45,219 bases of DNA from Alcanivorax sp. S71-1-4 (lineage in GTDB: Bacteria > Pseudomonadota > Gammaproteobacteria > Pseudomonadales > Alcanivoracaceae): assembly GCF_009846755.1 (NCBI RefSeq), contig NZ_AQOR01000032.1:1-45219 (forward strand). Reading direction: 5' to 3'. Below the pieces are notes generated by a model. That model was given only the letters and a program-made list of their open reading frames with translations. It did not search any database and was not told the DNA's origin. The translations under genes were made by a program, and so were the position numbers. The stretch's first letter is position 1. Every line of letters starts with the position of its first letter. Positions 17,030 to 24,880 of this stretch are shown here, one piece after another.

Positions 17030-18085
17030 TTACCGGTCGCTTTCCCCGGCACTGAAGTGCATGGCTCGCAAGGCGCTCAGGCGTGCCTGGTACTGGCTTT
17101 GCCATTGCGTCGCGGGCAGGGTCTCTTGTAACGCCCCGAATTCAGCGTCCAGGGCGGCGACCGCTGCCTGGTAGGCGGCCAGTTGCTCTGCCTGGGCTGC
17201 CAGTTGCTGGTCGCGCTGGTTCATCGCCTGGATCTGTTCATCGGTGAAATACTGTTGGCGCAGTGATTGTGTAATGCGTTGCCGTTCCGCTTCGCTGGTG
17301 ACCCCTGTGAGCTGCAGCGCCAGGGCATGTTCATAGGCACCACGCGAGCCTTCCACGTCACGCAGTGCCTCGGCGTACTCGCCGAAGTGTTGCTGGCGCA
17401 GATCGTTCAGTGCCTGCTGGCGTGTGTCAGGTGGCATCTGCCCGGCGCTGGCCATCAGCTCGCCGTAGCCCAGGCGATAACGTGCCCAGGCGGCCTCCTG
17501 GCCATACATCAGTTCCGCTTCTTCCCTGCCGAGCATTTGTTCACGCAGTGCCTGCAGTGTGTTGAAGCGCTGTGCCGGTGGTTCACTCATCGACATGACC
17601 GTGGATTGCATGGCCGCCTCGTAGGCCGGCATGCGTTCCTGGATCCGCGCGACCATTTCGGCGAACGCCGGGTCTGGATACCCGGCCAGCACCGCCGCCA
17701 GCAACGCCTGGCAACTTGTCGCGCTGTCGCAGTATTGCGCGAGCTGGCTGAAGAACGCCTGCAGGTTGCCGGGCGCGGCCTGCGCCTCGGCCAGCACATC
17801 ACGCAGATGCGTCAGGGTGTATTGATAGCGTTGTTGTGCGCCGAGCGTGGCTTCGTCGCTGGCCATGATGTCCTGTCGCGCCGGTTGCTGCGGCGGCGGG
17901 GGCGCTGCCGTGGCAAAGGGCGCGCCGGCATTGGCCGCACCCGATGGCCCTGCGGGCGTGGCGGCGGCGATCAGTTCTGCACTGATCGCTGCCGCGTCCT
18001 CCGCAGTGCTGTGCCACCACAGCCCGGTAGCGAGGCTGAGGATGACGGCGCAGGCCGCCGTCATCCACAAGGTCCGGGTCCGCAT
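17030..18085 (-). CDS. Lipase-foldase-like (Lif family-like) membrane-anchored helical protein
   Basis: 351 residues. One N-terminal membrane anchor (about 7-24) is followed by an Ala/Pro-rich linker (about 40-70) and an almost entirely helical remainder, the layout of steric lipase chaperones (Lif/LipB). Local matches include LREQMLGREEAELMYGQEAAWARYRL (about 180-205), comparable to the ALR..iF..EA..FF..EE..Y..F.LERL block of Lif, and late RQQYFTDEQ-like repeats. The N-terminal RxxFDY motif, important for foldase activity, is not recognisable. A Cys pair (119, 125) is present. It begins two bases after the stop of the sphingomyelinase gene, so it is co-transcribed with it and may help fold that secreted enzyme. 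Some other helical secretion accessory cannot be excluded. Confidence 0.6.
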   Translation of the reverse strand: MRTRTLWMTAACAVILSLATGLWWHSTAEDAAAISAELIAAATPAGPSGAANAGAPFATAAPPPPQQPARQDIMASDEATLGAQQRYQYTLTHLRDVLAEAQAAPGNLQAFFSQLAQYCDSATSCQALLAAVLAGYPDPAFAEMVARIQERMPAYEAAMQSTVMSMSEPPAQRFNTLQALREQMLGREEAELMYGQEAAWARYRLGYGELMASAGQMPPDTRQQALNDLRQQHFGEYAEALRDVEGSRGAYEHALALQLTGVTSEAERQRITQSLRQQYFTDEQIQAMNQRDQQLAAQAEQLAAYQAAVAALDAEFGALQETLPATQWQSQYQARLSALRAMHFSAGESDR

Positions 18086-18087
18086 GA

Positions 18088-19437
18088 TCAGGGCGCAGTG
18101 TTGAAGTCAAATTCGCCCATCACCGGGAAGTGATCGGACAGATCCCAGGTGCCCCAGACGGAGGACGCCACTGAACGCAGCACGCGTACATCGTTGCGCG
18201 AGGTGGTCGGCTGGCGGTGATCATTGGCGTAGACCACGTAATCCAGATATTCCACCGTGGTGCCGCCGGAGCCCGCTGCGCCGGCGTTTTCGTTCACGCG
18301 CGGATCGAAGGTGGCTTCGGTGTAGCCGGTGCTGACCGGATCAGTGGCGTTCAGGTTGGTCAGCATCTGTGCGTAGTCGGTGGGCCACAGCAGTTTGTTG
18401 ACGTTGAAATCGCCGCCCATCAGCACCGCGTCCGTGGACGGAATGCTCTGGTCATCCACGAGATCGCGGATCTGCAGGAACTGCTCCTGGCGCAGCGTGC
18501 GGGCTTCGGTGGTATCGAACGACGCGGTGTGGGTGGAAGTCAGGTGGTACGCCTTGCCGCCCTTGATGATCTCCGCATAGATAACGCCCTTGTCGGCGAA
18601 GCAGTCGGTGCCCGAGCAATCCGGGTAGATGAAATCGGCGGTGGCGACGATCGGGTAGCGGCTCAGGATGGCGACGCCGCTGTCGAAGATGTTGAAGGTG
18701 CCCAGCTCGAACGGAATGCGCGGGATGTGCGTCTGGTACGGATACTCGCTGGCCATCGCGAGCAGGAAATCATCGCGATCACTGGCAAAGGCTTCCTGCA
18801 GCAGGATGGCGTCGTAGCCGTCCAGGTGGTTGGGCAACTCGGCCAGGCGCGCGCCGATGTCGCTGGCGACCAGTGGCAGGGCCCAGATGTTGTAGGTGAG
18901 TACCTTCAATTGATCGGTACCGCTGACGGCTTCTGTCGGGGTGTTGTTGTGAATAGTGTAGTAGAAGTCGTCGTAGCCGCCGGTGAGCTGGGCCTTGAAG
19001 CTGTTCACCGAGGAACGGCCACCGTAGGTGGTCGAGAAGGTATGGATATTGCGATCACTGTACCAGGGGGAACTGAAGTCGCTGCCGCTGGCACCGTGGA
19101 CGATGTTGCTGCCACTCCAGGTGCCGACCATGCGCTGTTTCAGTGTGACCGACGAGGTGCCATTGCTGACAACCGTATCGAAGTAGAACGTCTCGCCGGA
19201 ATGCACACCCCAGTAACGGTTGTAGCGCAGTACACGGCGGGTACCGTAGGGCGGGATGGTGGTCTCTTCCTGCGCCCATTCATCGCCCGGCGTCATGGTG
19301 TCGGTGCCGTAATGGTTGACCGAAATGGTCACCGGGTCCGGTGTGCTGTTGGTGACAAAGATGTAGGTATCGGCGGTGGCGGCGGACGACGCGAGCAGCG
19401 TCAGCGCAGCCAGCCAGAGCAAAGAAACAGAGCGCAT
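18088..19437 (-). CDS. Secreted sphingomyelinase-C-like phosphodiesterase (EEP fold)
   Basis: 449 residues from the ATG at 19437 (GGGAGGGA upstream). Signal peptide about 1-22. An N-terminal beta domain (about 23-165) precedes an endonuclease/exonuclease/phosphatase-fold domain with all expected catalytic motifs: TYNIWALP (Asn183), LLQEAF (Glu215, metal ligand), STHTASF (His303), GGDFNVN (Asp343, Asn345) and SDHFPV (Asp435, His436). This order and the IWALP motif match neutral sphingomyelinases C, which release phosphocholine from sphingomyelin or related lipids. Substrate choice here is inference. The next gene is a lipase-foldase-like protein, an unusual partner for this fold. Confidence 0.85.
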   Translation of the reverse strand: MRSVSLLWLAALTLLASSAATADTYIFVTNSTPDPVTISVNHYGTDTMTPGDEWAQEETTIPPYGTRRVLRYNRYWGVHSGETFYFDTVVSNGTSSVTLKQRMVGTWSGSNIVHGASGSDFSSPWYSDRNIHTFSTTYGGRSSVNSFKAQLTGGYDDFYYTIHNNTPTEAVSGTDQLKVLTYNIWALPLVASDIGARLAELPNHLDGYDAILLQEAFASDRDDFLLAMASEYPYQTHIPRIPFELGTFNIFDSGVAILSRYPIVATADFIYPDCSGTDCFADKGVIYAEIIKGGKAYHLTSTHTASFDTTEARTLRQEQFLQIRDLVDDQSIPSTDAVLMGGDFNVNKLLWPTDYAQMLTNLNATDPVSTGYTEATFDPRVNENAGAAGSGGTTVEYLDYVVYANDHRQPTTSRNDVRVLRSVASSVWGTWDLSDHFPVMGEFDFNTAP

Positions 19438-19599
19438 GGTGGTCCCTCCCGGCTCAGATGATTGTTGTTGTTGACGGTGTATTCCCTGTGACACGCCAGG
19501 TTGGCGTGCCTACCCAAGAGTAGGCAGTCGGGGGGAGGGTGGATAGGAACAATCGTGCCAGCGACAGGAAAAATCGGGACAACCGATGGGCGGAGCAGG

Positions 19600-19630
19600 A
19601 CAAAAGGCCGGCACTTTGGGGGCCGGCCTG
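19600..19630 (-). terminator. Rho-independent terminator of the small lipoprotein gene
   Basis: On the minus strand AGGCCGGC (19629-19622) pairs with GCCGGCCT (19612-19605) and is followed by TTTTG. It lies 34 bp after the stop at 19664. Confidence 0.8.
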
Positions 19631-19663
19631 AAGTTTATTCGCAGTCTGTTGCAAAGCGGCCTG

Positions 19664-20236
19664 TTACAGCTCGGTAGTGCTGGCAGATTGCCTGCACTGG
19701 CTGCGGTCGTTGCTGATCAGCCAGCATCCTTCTACCTGTACGGTCGGGCCGCTCAGGCTGCCGTCCACCAGCTTGCGCATCTGCAGGCTGAACTCTGCAT
19801 CGCCGTAGCCGTTGAATTCGACGAAGCCGTCGACGGCACGGTAGGTGTCGCCTTTTTCTTCCGTGATGCTGCAGTTGCTACCGCTCTGTGTCGCCTCTGC
19901 GACGTACTCGGTGTACAGATGAAAATCCATCTCCGTGGCCTCGCGTACACCAGTGATATCCGGTTTGGCGCGGAACACCAGGCTCCATTCGGACGGGTCG
20001 AAACGATCACTGCCCGGGGTAACCACAGCGGCCTGATAGAGAAAGGTTTCGCGGTCACAGGTGCTGCTCAGAAAGGCATTGAGATCGTCATCAACAGCGA
20101 TCACGGCAGTATCGGCGGACTGGAGATAGCCATTGATATAGGTGCGCGAATCGTCCGAACTGTCGCCGCCACAGGCAGCAAGGGTGATGGCCAGGGTGCA
20201 GGAAAATGCGCAGGCCAGGGTGGTGCGGAGCATCAT
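19664..20236 (-). CDS. Small lipoprotein of unknown function
   Basis: 190 residues with a signal peptide and lipobox LAAC followed by GGDSSDD. The mature part is acidic with four further Cys (in STCDRE, SNCSI, EGCWL, SQCRQ), which suggests disulfides in a periplasmic or surface domain. I do not recognise a family. Two ATG codons in a row begin the gene, with AAGGAC about nine bases upstream. It is a single-gene unit with a good terminator, transcribed towards the sphingomyelinase operon. Confidence 0.75.
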   Translation of the reverse strand: MMLRTTLACAFSCTLAITLAACGGDSSDDSRTYINGYLQSADTAVIAVDDDLNAFLSSTCDRETFLYQAAVVTPGSDRFDPSEWSLVFRAKPDITGVREATEMDFHLYTEYVAEATQSGSNCSITEEKGDTYRAVDGFVEFNGYGDAEFSLQMRKLVDGSLSGPTVQVEGCWLISNDRSQCRQSASTTEL

Positions 20237-20429
20237 GCTGTTGTCCTTGTCGGGTCAGGGGAAAGGGCATTCTGGCTGGCTTAGTCTGGCACTGCTGTGC
20301 ACCGGTTCCGTGCTGCGGCGTGATGGCCGCCGTACCACGACAGACGCGCGTCCGCTGACGCTGAACGGTTTTCAGGATGCGCCAGCCGCACAGAGTATGA
20401 CTGTCAGGACGGCCTGTTAGGACGGCCTG

Positions 20430-20915
20430 TCAGGAAGGCCATGGGCGAGGTGTCAGCCGTGCGGGCAGGTACAGCGGATGGGCCGGTTCGCCGGAGGCGT
20501 TCAGGCGCAGTATCTGCAGATGTGGCAGCAGCTGCCGCACCTGCGCTGCCCGCGCCCGGTGCGCGCCATGATTGCCCCAGCCGGCCACCACGACGGCGGC
20601 GTCCGCCGCGGTCTTGCGCAGCCAGTGATCGTTGCGAGGGCCGACCGGTGCCTCGGCGGCCAGCAGGGCGGCGGGGCTGACCGTGCGCCAGGCGAACAGA
20701 TTGACCACGCATACACCGCTGTAGCCCCAGTCATGGGCAAAGCGGATACAGCGGCGCACCGTCGGGTTGTCGACATCGGGGTCATCGGTGGACGGGTTCA
20801 GGCCGACCATCAGAGCGTAGTCATCGCCGTCGCCCCAGCGGCGCCAGAGGGCGTAGCGATAATGACCGCAGCGGGAAAAACGCGCGCTCTTGTGGTGCAG
20901 GGTGATATGAGTCAT
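20430..20915 (-). CDS. DUF1643 family protein
   Basis: 161 residues from the ATG at 20915. The family pattern is clear: RYALWRRWGDGDDYALMVGLNPSTDDPDVDNPTVRRCIRFAHDWGYSGVCVVNLFAWR, followed by the second block VAGWGNHG. DUF1643 proteins are small soluble proteins of unknown activity found across Proteobacteria. There is no ribosome site; a promoter lies so close that the message may be leaderless (see the promoter entry). It is divergent from the nitroreductase gene. Confidence 0.85.
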   Translation of the reverse strand: MTHITLHHKSARFSRCGHYRYALWRRWGDGDDYALMVGLNPSTDDPDVDNPTVRRCIRFAHDWGYSGVCVVNLFAWRTVSPAALLAAEAPVGPRNDHWLRKTAADAAVVVAGWGNHGAHRARAAQVRQLLPHLQILRLNASGEPAHPLYLPARLTPRPWPS

Positions 20916-20923
20916 GGCGGCGC

Positions 20924-20951
20924 AGTATAGCCGCTGCCGCCGGTACGGCAA
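20924..20951 (-). promoter_or_regulatory. Promoter of the DUF1643 gene, predicted near-leaderless
   Basis: On the minus strand TTGCCG (20951-20946) and TATACT (20929-20924) are separated by 16 bp, close to the sigma-70 consensus. Standard spacing puts transcription start near 20917, two bases before the ATG at 20915. Confidence 0.55.
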
Positions 20952-21051
20952 AAAACGCCTGACCGGATCAAGCGTGGCTGTACGCTTTGGTCAGTGTCAG
21001 GCCGCCGGGAACGCCTTAGTGTGTGACAGGTTTCAACGTGGAGAATGTGCG

Positions 21052-21774
21052 ATGGAATTCCGGGATGTCTTGTACCAGCGGCGCAGTATTCGAGCCTTTG
21101 AGGCCACGCCTGTGCCACCGGCACTGGTGGACGAGGTGCTGGCGGATGCACTGGTGTCGCCGAGCTGGTCGAACACGCAGCCGTATAAAGTGGCGGTGGT
21201 CAGTGGTGCCGAGGTGGAAACGCTGCGGCAGGAATTCCGTGAACGCTTCCAGCGGCTGGCGGCGTTGCAACGGGCGCCTGTCTGGAAGAAGGCACTGGCT
21301 GTGGTGAAAGGCGGTGCCCTGCCTGATGGGGATTTTCGCCCCGTGCTGCGTTACCCGGAGGACCTGCAACCGCGCCGCGTCGCGACAGGGCTGGGCTTGT
21401 ACAAGCTGCTGGGCATTGGCCGGGAGGATCGCGCGGCGCGCGAGGAACAGATGGCCCGCAATTTCATTTTCTTCGATGCGCCGGTGGTGATGTTTGTGTT
21501 TGCTCACAAGGGCCTGGGCGTCTATTCGGCGCTGGATGCCGGCATCTTTCTGCAAAGCCTGATGTTGTCCGCCACGGACCGCGGGCTGGGCACCTGCGCC
21601 CAGGGGGCGCTGGCGTTGTGGCGCTCACCGATTGCGCAGCGTTTCGAGATTCCGGCGCCGTATCAACTGTTGTGCGGTGTCTCCCTGGGGTATCCGGCGG
21701 ATGCGCCGGTGAACCGTTTCAGGCCGGACCGGCAATCACTGGATGAATTGCGGCTGCCACCCCGGACACGGTAA
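21052..21774 (+). CDS. Nitroreductase-family flavoprotein
   Basis: 240 residues from the ATG at 21052 with GGAGA eight bases upstream. FMN-binding motifs of the nitroreductase fold are visible: QRRSIRAF (9-16), SPSWSNTQPYKVAVV and LGTCAQGALALW, plus the C-terminal GYPADAPVNRFRP. Members reduce nitro, quinone or enone substrates with NAD(P)H; the substrate here is not predictable. The stop is 8 bp from the stop of a convergent small membrane-protein gene. Confidence 0.92.
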   Translation: MEFRDVLYQRRSIRAFEATPVPPALVDEVLADALVSPSWSNTQPYKVAVVSGAEVETLRQEFRERFQRLAALQRAPVWKKALAVVKGGALPDGDFRPVLRYPEDLQPRRVATGLGLYKLLGIGREDRAAREEQMARNFIFFDAPVVMFVFAHKGLGVYSALDAGIFLQSLMLSATDRGLGTCAQGALALWRSPIAQRFEIPAPYQLLCGVSLGYPADAPVNRFRPDRQSLDELRLPPRTR

Positions 21775-21782
21775 GCGCTGAT

Positions 21783-22010
21783 TCATTCGGTGGCCTGGTC
21801 AATCTGCTGCTGGCGGCGGGCCGCCGCGTCGTCGGTAAACTGCTGCATCTGCTCATTAAAAGCCTCCACATCCTGCGGCCTCGTCGGCACCTGCGGTGGC
21901 GCCTCGCGCGTCGCTTCAGGCGGCGGGGTATCGGAGGGCGGTGTGTTGATGCGCTGAGTGACCAGCAGCCCGATGATGGCCAGGACAATCAGGAGGATAA
22001 CGATACGCAT
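21783..22010 (-). CDS. Small single-pass membrane protein
   Basis: 75 residues from the ATG at 22010 (GAGGAA eight bases upstream). One hydrophobic helix (MRIVILLIVLAIIGLLV) is followed by a Pro/Thr-rich stretch and a Gln/Ala-rich, probably helical tail. No family recognised. The longer in-frame reading begins in repeat copy C and is rejected. It is likely an inner-membrane protein with its C-terminus in the periplasm or cytosol; the topology is unresolved. Confidence 0.65.
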   Translation of the reverse strand: MRIVILLIVLAIIGLLVTQRINTPPSDTPPPEATREAPPQVPTRPQDVEAFNEQMQQFTDDAAARRQQQIDQATE

Positions 22011-22113
22011 GGCGGGTTCCTCGCCGGCCTGCTGGCGATGGTGGGACATGACAGGCAATTTGACACCCGGCGGAGGAAAATCGCAAGGCCGCCCCTTCAA
22101 CGCGCGGAGTGCC

Positions 22114-22281
22114 GTAGGGTGGGAAGAGCCAAAGGCGAAACCCACCATGTCCATGCCCGTTATTCACTCCCGCAAAAACATCGAAACTACCCTCCAAGAA
22201 GGTAGGCAGTTCCGCTGGTTTTGTGCGAGCAGTGCACAACATGGACACGGTGGGTTTCGCCTTTGGCTCTTCCCACCCTAC
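22114..22281. repeat. Palindromic repeat family, copy C (inverted)
   Basis: 168 bp with perfect 33-bp inverted ends (left arm begins GTAGGGTGGGAAGAGCCAAA; right arm ends CTTCCCACCCTAC). The asymmetric interior runs in the opposite orientation to copies A, B and D: CCGTTATTCACTCCCGCAAA stands at its left end instead of the complement at the right. It ends 2 bp before the stop codon of the UbiB-family gene. Confidence 0.9.
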
Positions 22282-22283
22282 CG

Positions 22284-23903
22284 TCACATCAATCGTCGCC
22301 AGAATCCCGTCGGTGCCGCTTTATTCACCGGCAGAATGTCCTCCCGCGTCAACAACGGCAGCAACCGCGCTGCCATGTCCAGCGGCGGCTGATAGTGCAG
22401 GAACAGCCCGCCCAGAGAACCAAACACCCGCGCCAGCATGATGAACTCTGCCGGCAGCTTGTCGACCGGGTCGGCTTCTGCCTGAGCCAGCAGGTCACGT
22501 GCCCGTGCCAGCATCTGCTCCGGGGTGGGCCAACTGAAGTGGCTGTCGCCCTGCAAGGCGGCTTCACGCAGTTGCGCCAGCATCGCATCGGCGAACGCAA
22601 GCAGGGTGTCGGGACGACCGCTGCGGGTGCCGAAACCCAGTTGCAGCAGGGTGTCGGCGATCAGGGTGCTGTCGCCGACAATGCTCGCCTGCAGCACACG
22701 GAAATACCCCTGGCGGAAATCCTCCGGCAAGTACGCAGTGCTGCCAAAATCCAGCAGCACCAGATCACCGTCATCAGCCAGCAGGATGTTGCCCGGGTGG
22801 GGATCAGCGTGGAAACAGCCGCCCACCAGTATCTGGTGCAACCAGGCGTCCAGCAGCCGGCTCAGGATGTCGGCGATGGCGACGTCGTAACCGGCGGCGC
22901 GGTGGCGGTCCAGCACGTGGGTGAATTTTTCACCGTGTACGAAGGTGGTGGTGAGCACACGTTGACTGCACAGCGCGTCGACGGTCGCCGGAACGCGCAC
23001 CCCGGCGACGTGTTGCAGTGTCTGGCTGACGTTGCGCATGGCGCGCGCTTCTGCGCGGTAATCCAGCTCGCTGCGTACCGAGCGCTCGATCTCGTCGAGG
23101 ATGGTCGGCAGATCGGTCGGCGGCAGCAGGTGGCTGATGCTGTCGACGAACAGCCGCATCAGCGTCATGTCCAGTTCAATGATATCCGGCAGGCCCGGCC
23201 GCTGGATTTTTACCGCGACCTCGCGGCCGTCCTCCAGCACGGCACGGTGCACCTGGCCAATACTGGCGGCGGCCAGTGGCGTGTCATCAAACTCGCGGAA
23301 CAGCACCTCGGCCGGCAGACCGAATTCCTGTTCCAGCACGGCGCGCATCTGTGCCGCAGGCTCGGGCCGTGCGTTGTCCTGCAGGGCGGTCAGTTCTTCC
23401 ACCCAGGGCGCAGGCAGCAGGTCCGGGCGAGTCGAGAGCAACTGGCCTATTTTCAGGAAGGCGCCGCCCTGTTCCAGTGATGTCTCCGCAAAACGACGTG
23501 CGTTACGCCGGTGCAGCGTCGCCAGGGCCTCGGCCTGCCGGTGTGCGGGCAGGAAGGCTGAACGGGTACCCCACAGGCGATAACTGGCAGTGAGGCGCGT
23601 CAGCATCCAGCCGGTTTTCGACAGGCGTTTCAGGCGCGCCGGCCAGCGCTTGGCCTCGGCAGACAGCAACTGGTATTCGGTGGCCAGGTCGCTGGCGCCG
23701 CTTTCCACCAGACGCCAGGCGTGCACCGCCTGGCTGGCCCGGCCCTGCCAGGCGGTGCGTTCCAGCGCGGCAATACTGGCGTCGAGCACATTGAGCCAGG
23801 CGCGCAGGCCGTTGTCCTGACCGTCACTGAAGGCTTTCAGGGCCTGCCAGCGGGTCGGGGCATGGCTGTCACGCGGCGCGGGGGTGGCGGTGTCTTGCGG
23901 CAT
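22284..23903 (-). CDS. UbiB/ABC1/AarF-family atypical kinase
   Basis: 539 residues from the ATG at 23903 with AAAGGAG seven bases upstream. All ADCK signatures are present: KIGQ (151-154), the Ala-rich loop AAASIGQ (211-217) replacing the usual glycine loop, VAVK Lys232, ELDYRAEA (279-286), HADPHPGNIL (365-374) and DFG (385-387). The family supports ubiquinone synthesis or other isoprenoid-lipid processes through ATPase activity. There is no obvious C-terminal membrane helix of the classic UbiB and no ubiE or ubiJ neighbour, so this is probably a paralogue rather than ubiB itself. It follows a ribbon-helix-helix/zinc-ribbon gene and has the same dyad in its upstream region. Repeat copy C abuts its stop. 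Confidence 0.85.
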   Translation of the reverse strand: MPQDTATPAPRDSHAPTRWQALKAFSDGQDNGLRAWLNVLDASIAALERTAWQGRASQAVHAWRLVESGASDLATEYQLLSAEAKRWPARLKRLSKTGWMLTRLTASYRLWGTRSAFLPAHRQAEALATLHRRNARRFAETSLEQGGAFLKIGQLLSTRPDLLPAPWVEELTALQDNARPEPAAQMRAVLEQEFGLPAEVLFREFDDTPLAAASIGQVHRAVLEDGREVAVKIQRPGLPDIIELDMTLMRLFVDSISHLLPPTDLPTILDEIERSVRSELDYRAEARAMRNVSQTLQHVAGVRVPATVDALCSQRVLTTTFVHGEKFTHVLDRHRAAGYDVAIADILSRLLDAWLHQILVGGCFHADPHPGNILLADDGDLVLLDFGSTAYLPEDFRQGYFRVLQASIVGDSTLIADTLLQLGFGTRSGRPDTLLAFADAMLAQLREAALQGDSHFSWPTPEQMLARARDLLAQAEADPVDKLPAEFIMLARVFGSLGGLFLHYQPPLDMAARLLPLLTREDILPVNKAAPTGFWRRLM

Positions 23904-23923
23904 GTCAGGCTCCTTTGTCATTT

Positions 23924-23936
23924 TTTGTAGTACAAA
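23924..23936. promoter_or_regulatory. Operator-like dyad TTTGTAGTACAAA upstream of the UbiB-family gene
   Basis: TTTGTA and TACAAA face each other around one base, 21-33 bp before the start codon at 23903. An 11-base identical core (TGTAGTACAAA) recurs in front of the neighbouring ribbon-helix-helix gene. Confidence 0.45.
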
Positions 23937-23978
23937 TAGGGTCAAAAAAAGGCCGTCACAGGGAGAGACGGCGTCAGG

Positions 23979-24518
23979 TCAGAGATTGTTCAGGCAGTTC
24001 CCGCACAGCCACACGGCGGGTGCGCCGGGCTGGTCGCTGAGGCCGCGAAAGGCATGTTGTCCGCGTGGCAGATCGGTGCCGCACTGGATGCAGTGGCCGG
24101 GCCGGTTGACGATCACGTCCTGCCAGGCGTCCACCGAGGCCAGTAACGCGCGGGCGGTATCGCCGCCTTCGGCTGCGGGCACCAGTGGCTTGTCAGTGGG
24201 GAGTTGTCCGCGAGCGCTGGCGGCCAGGCGCCGGGCATCACGGGTGACGTTGCCGACCAGGCTGGCGGAGTCGGCGACGATGTTGTCCACCAGATTAAAG
24301 GTGTCTTCCAGCACATGCCGGATCAGATGCGAGACGCTGACGCGCTCCCGTTCCGCGGCATCGCGCAGGGTGGTTTCAAGATCGCGCGGGACACGGGTCT
24401 GGATGACCCGGTCCTTGCGCTCGGTCTCGCTGGCGGGGCGGCGGCCGCGCCCCCGGCGTTCTGGTCTGTCAGGGCTCTTCTCAGGGCTCTTCTCAGGGCT
24501 CTTCTCAGGGCTCGTCAC
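23979..24518 (-). CDS. Ribbon-helix-helix-like protein with C-terminal zinc ribbon
   Basis: 179 residues if the GTG at 24518 (GAGAGG upstream) is the start. An ATG start up to 20 codons earlier is possible but would place coding sequence over a promoter-like dyad. The N-terminus carries SPEK repeats from a 12-bp tandem repeat, then an Arg-rich patch. A ribbon-helix-helix-like segment RVIQTRVPRDLETTLRDAAERERVSVSHLIRHVL (about 37-70) suggests DNA binding. A helical middle follows, and a C-terminal zinc ribbon with Cys143/Cys146 and Cys172/Cys175. The combination is not one I can name. The shared dyad before this gene and before UbiB makes autoregulation plus control of UbiB a plausible inference. 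Confidence 0.7.
   Translation of the reverse strand: MTSPEKSPEKSPEKSPDRPERRGRGRRPASETERKDRVIQTRVPRDLETTLRDAAERERVSVSHLIRHVLEDTFNLVDNIVADSASLVGNVTRDARRLAASARGQLPTDKPLVPAAEGGDTARALLASVDAWQDVIVNRPGHCIQCGTDLPRGQHAFRGLSDQPGAPAVWLCGNCLNNL
24469..24516. repeat. 12-bp tandem repeat, 4 units, within a coding region
   Basis: Three exact units of TCAGGGCTCTTC (from 24469, 24481 and 24493) are followed by a fourth with one change (TCAGGGCTCGTC, 24505-24516). On the minus strand each encodes Ser-Pro-Glu-Lys, so copy number changes add or remove four residues in frame at the N-terminus of the ribbon-helix-helix protein. Confidence 0.9.
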
Positions 24519-24534
24519 ACCTGCCTCTCGAATT

Positions 24535-24547
24535 GATGTAGTACAAA
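24535..24547. promoter_or_regulatory. Operator-like dyad GATGTAGTACAAA upstream of the ribbon-helix-helix gene
   Basis: Shares TGTAGTACAAA (24537-24547) exactly with the site at 23926-23936. It is also part of a larger dyad, with TACATC following at about 24552-24557. It lies 17-29 bp before the preferred GTG start. Confidence 0.45.
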
Positions 24548-24598
24548 ATAATACATCCATTCGAGGGGGGCGGGTCAAGCCTGCCGGTCAGCCGCTGG

Positions 24599-24880
24599 TC
24601 AGTGGCCGATGACAACGCCCTCGCCGAAGGCGATATAGCCTGAGATGGCCGCCACGTCGTCCACGGGGGCGGGGTAATACCAGGCCGCGTCGGTGACCTG
24701 ACGGTCTTCGGTTTGCAGGTGGAAGTAGCAGATCTCGCCGCGCCAGTCGTCCCGGGTGCGGCGTTCGCTCGGCACCAGGAAATTGCGGCGCACGCTCTCA
24801 GGCGGAAAGAAGTGCTGGCCGCCCATGAAAATCACGTGGTTACTTGCTGCGAGCACATGGCCCTGCCAAATCGCTTTCAT
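24599..24880 (-). CDS. DUF427 family protein
   Basis: 93 residues from the ATG at 24880, which gives the standard DUF427 N-terminus MKAIWQGHVLAAS; a longer start 12 codons upstream has no ribosome site. Family residues include PESVRRNFLVPS, the CYFHL strand, and DAAWYYPAPVDDVAAISGYIAF. This is the common single-domain DUF427 length. Function is unknown. It is encoded upstream of the ribbon-helix-helix gene on the same strand, but 80 bp away with a promoter-like dyad between. Confidence 0.92.
   Translation of the reverse strand: MKAIWQGHVLAASNHVIFMGGQHFFPPESVRRNFLVPSERRTRDDWRGEICYFHLQTEDRQVTDAAWYYPAPVDDVAAISGYIAFGEGVVIGH

Noticed and set aside
22221-23480. A 419-codon open frame antisense to the UbiB-family gene
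   Set aside because: It is a GC-rich shadow frame rich in Arg, Gln and His without recognisable domains. The opposite strand encodes all ADCK kinase motifs.
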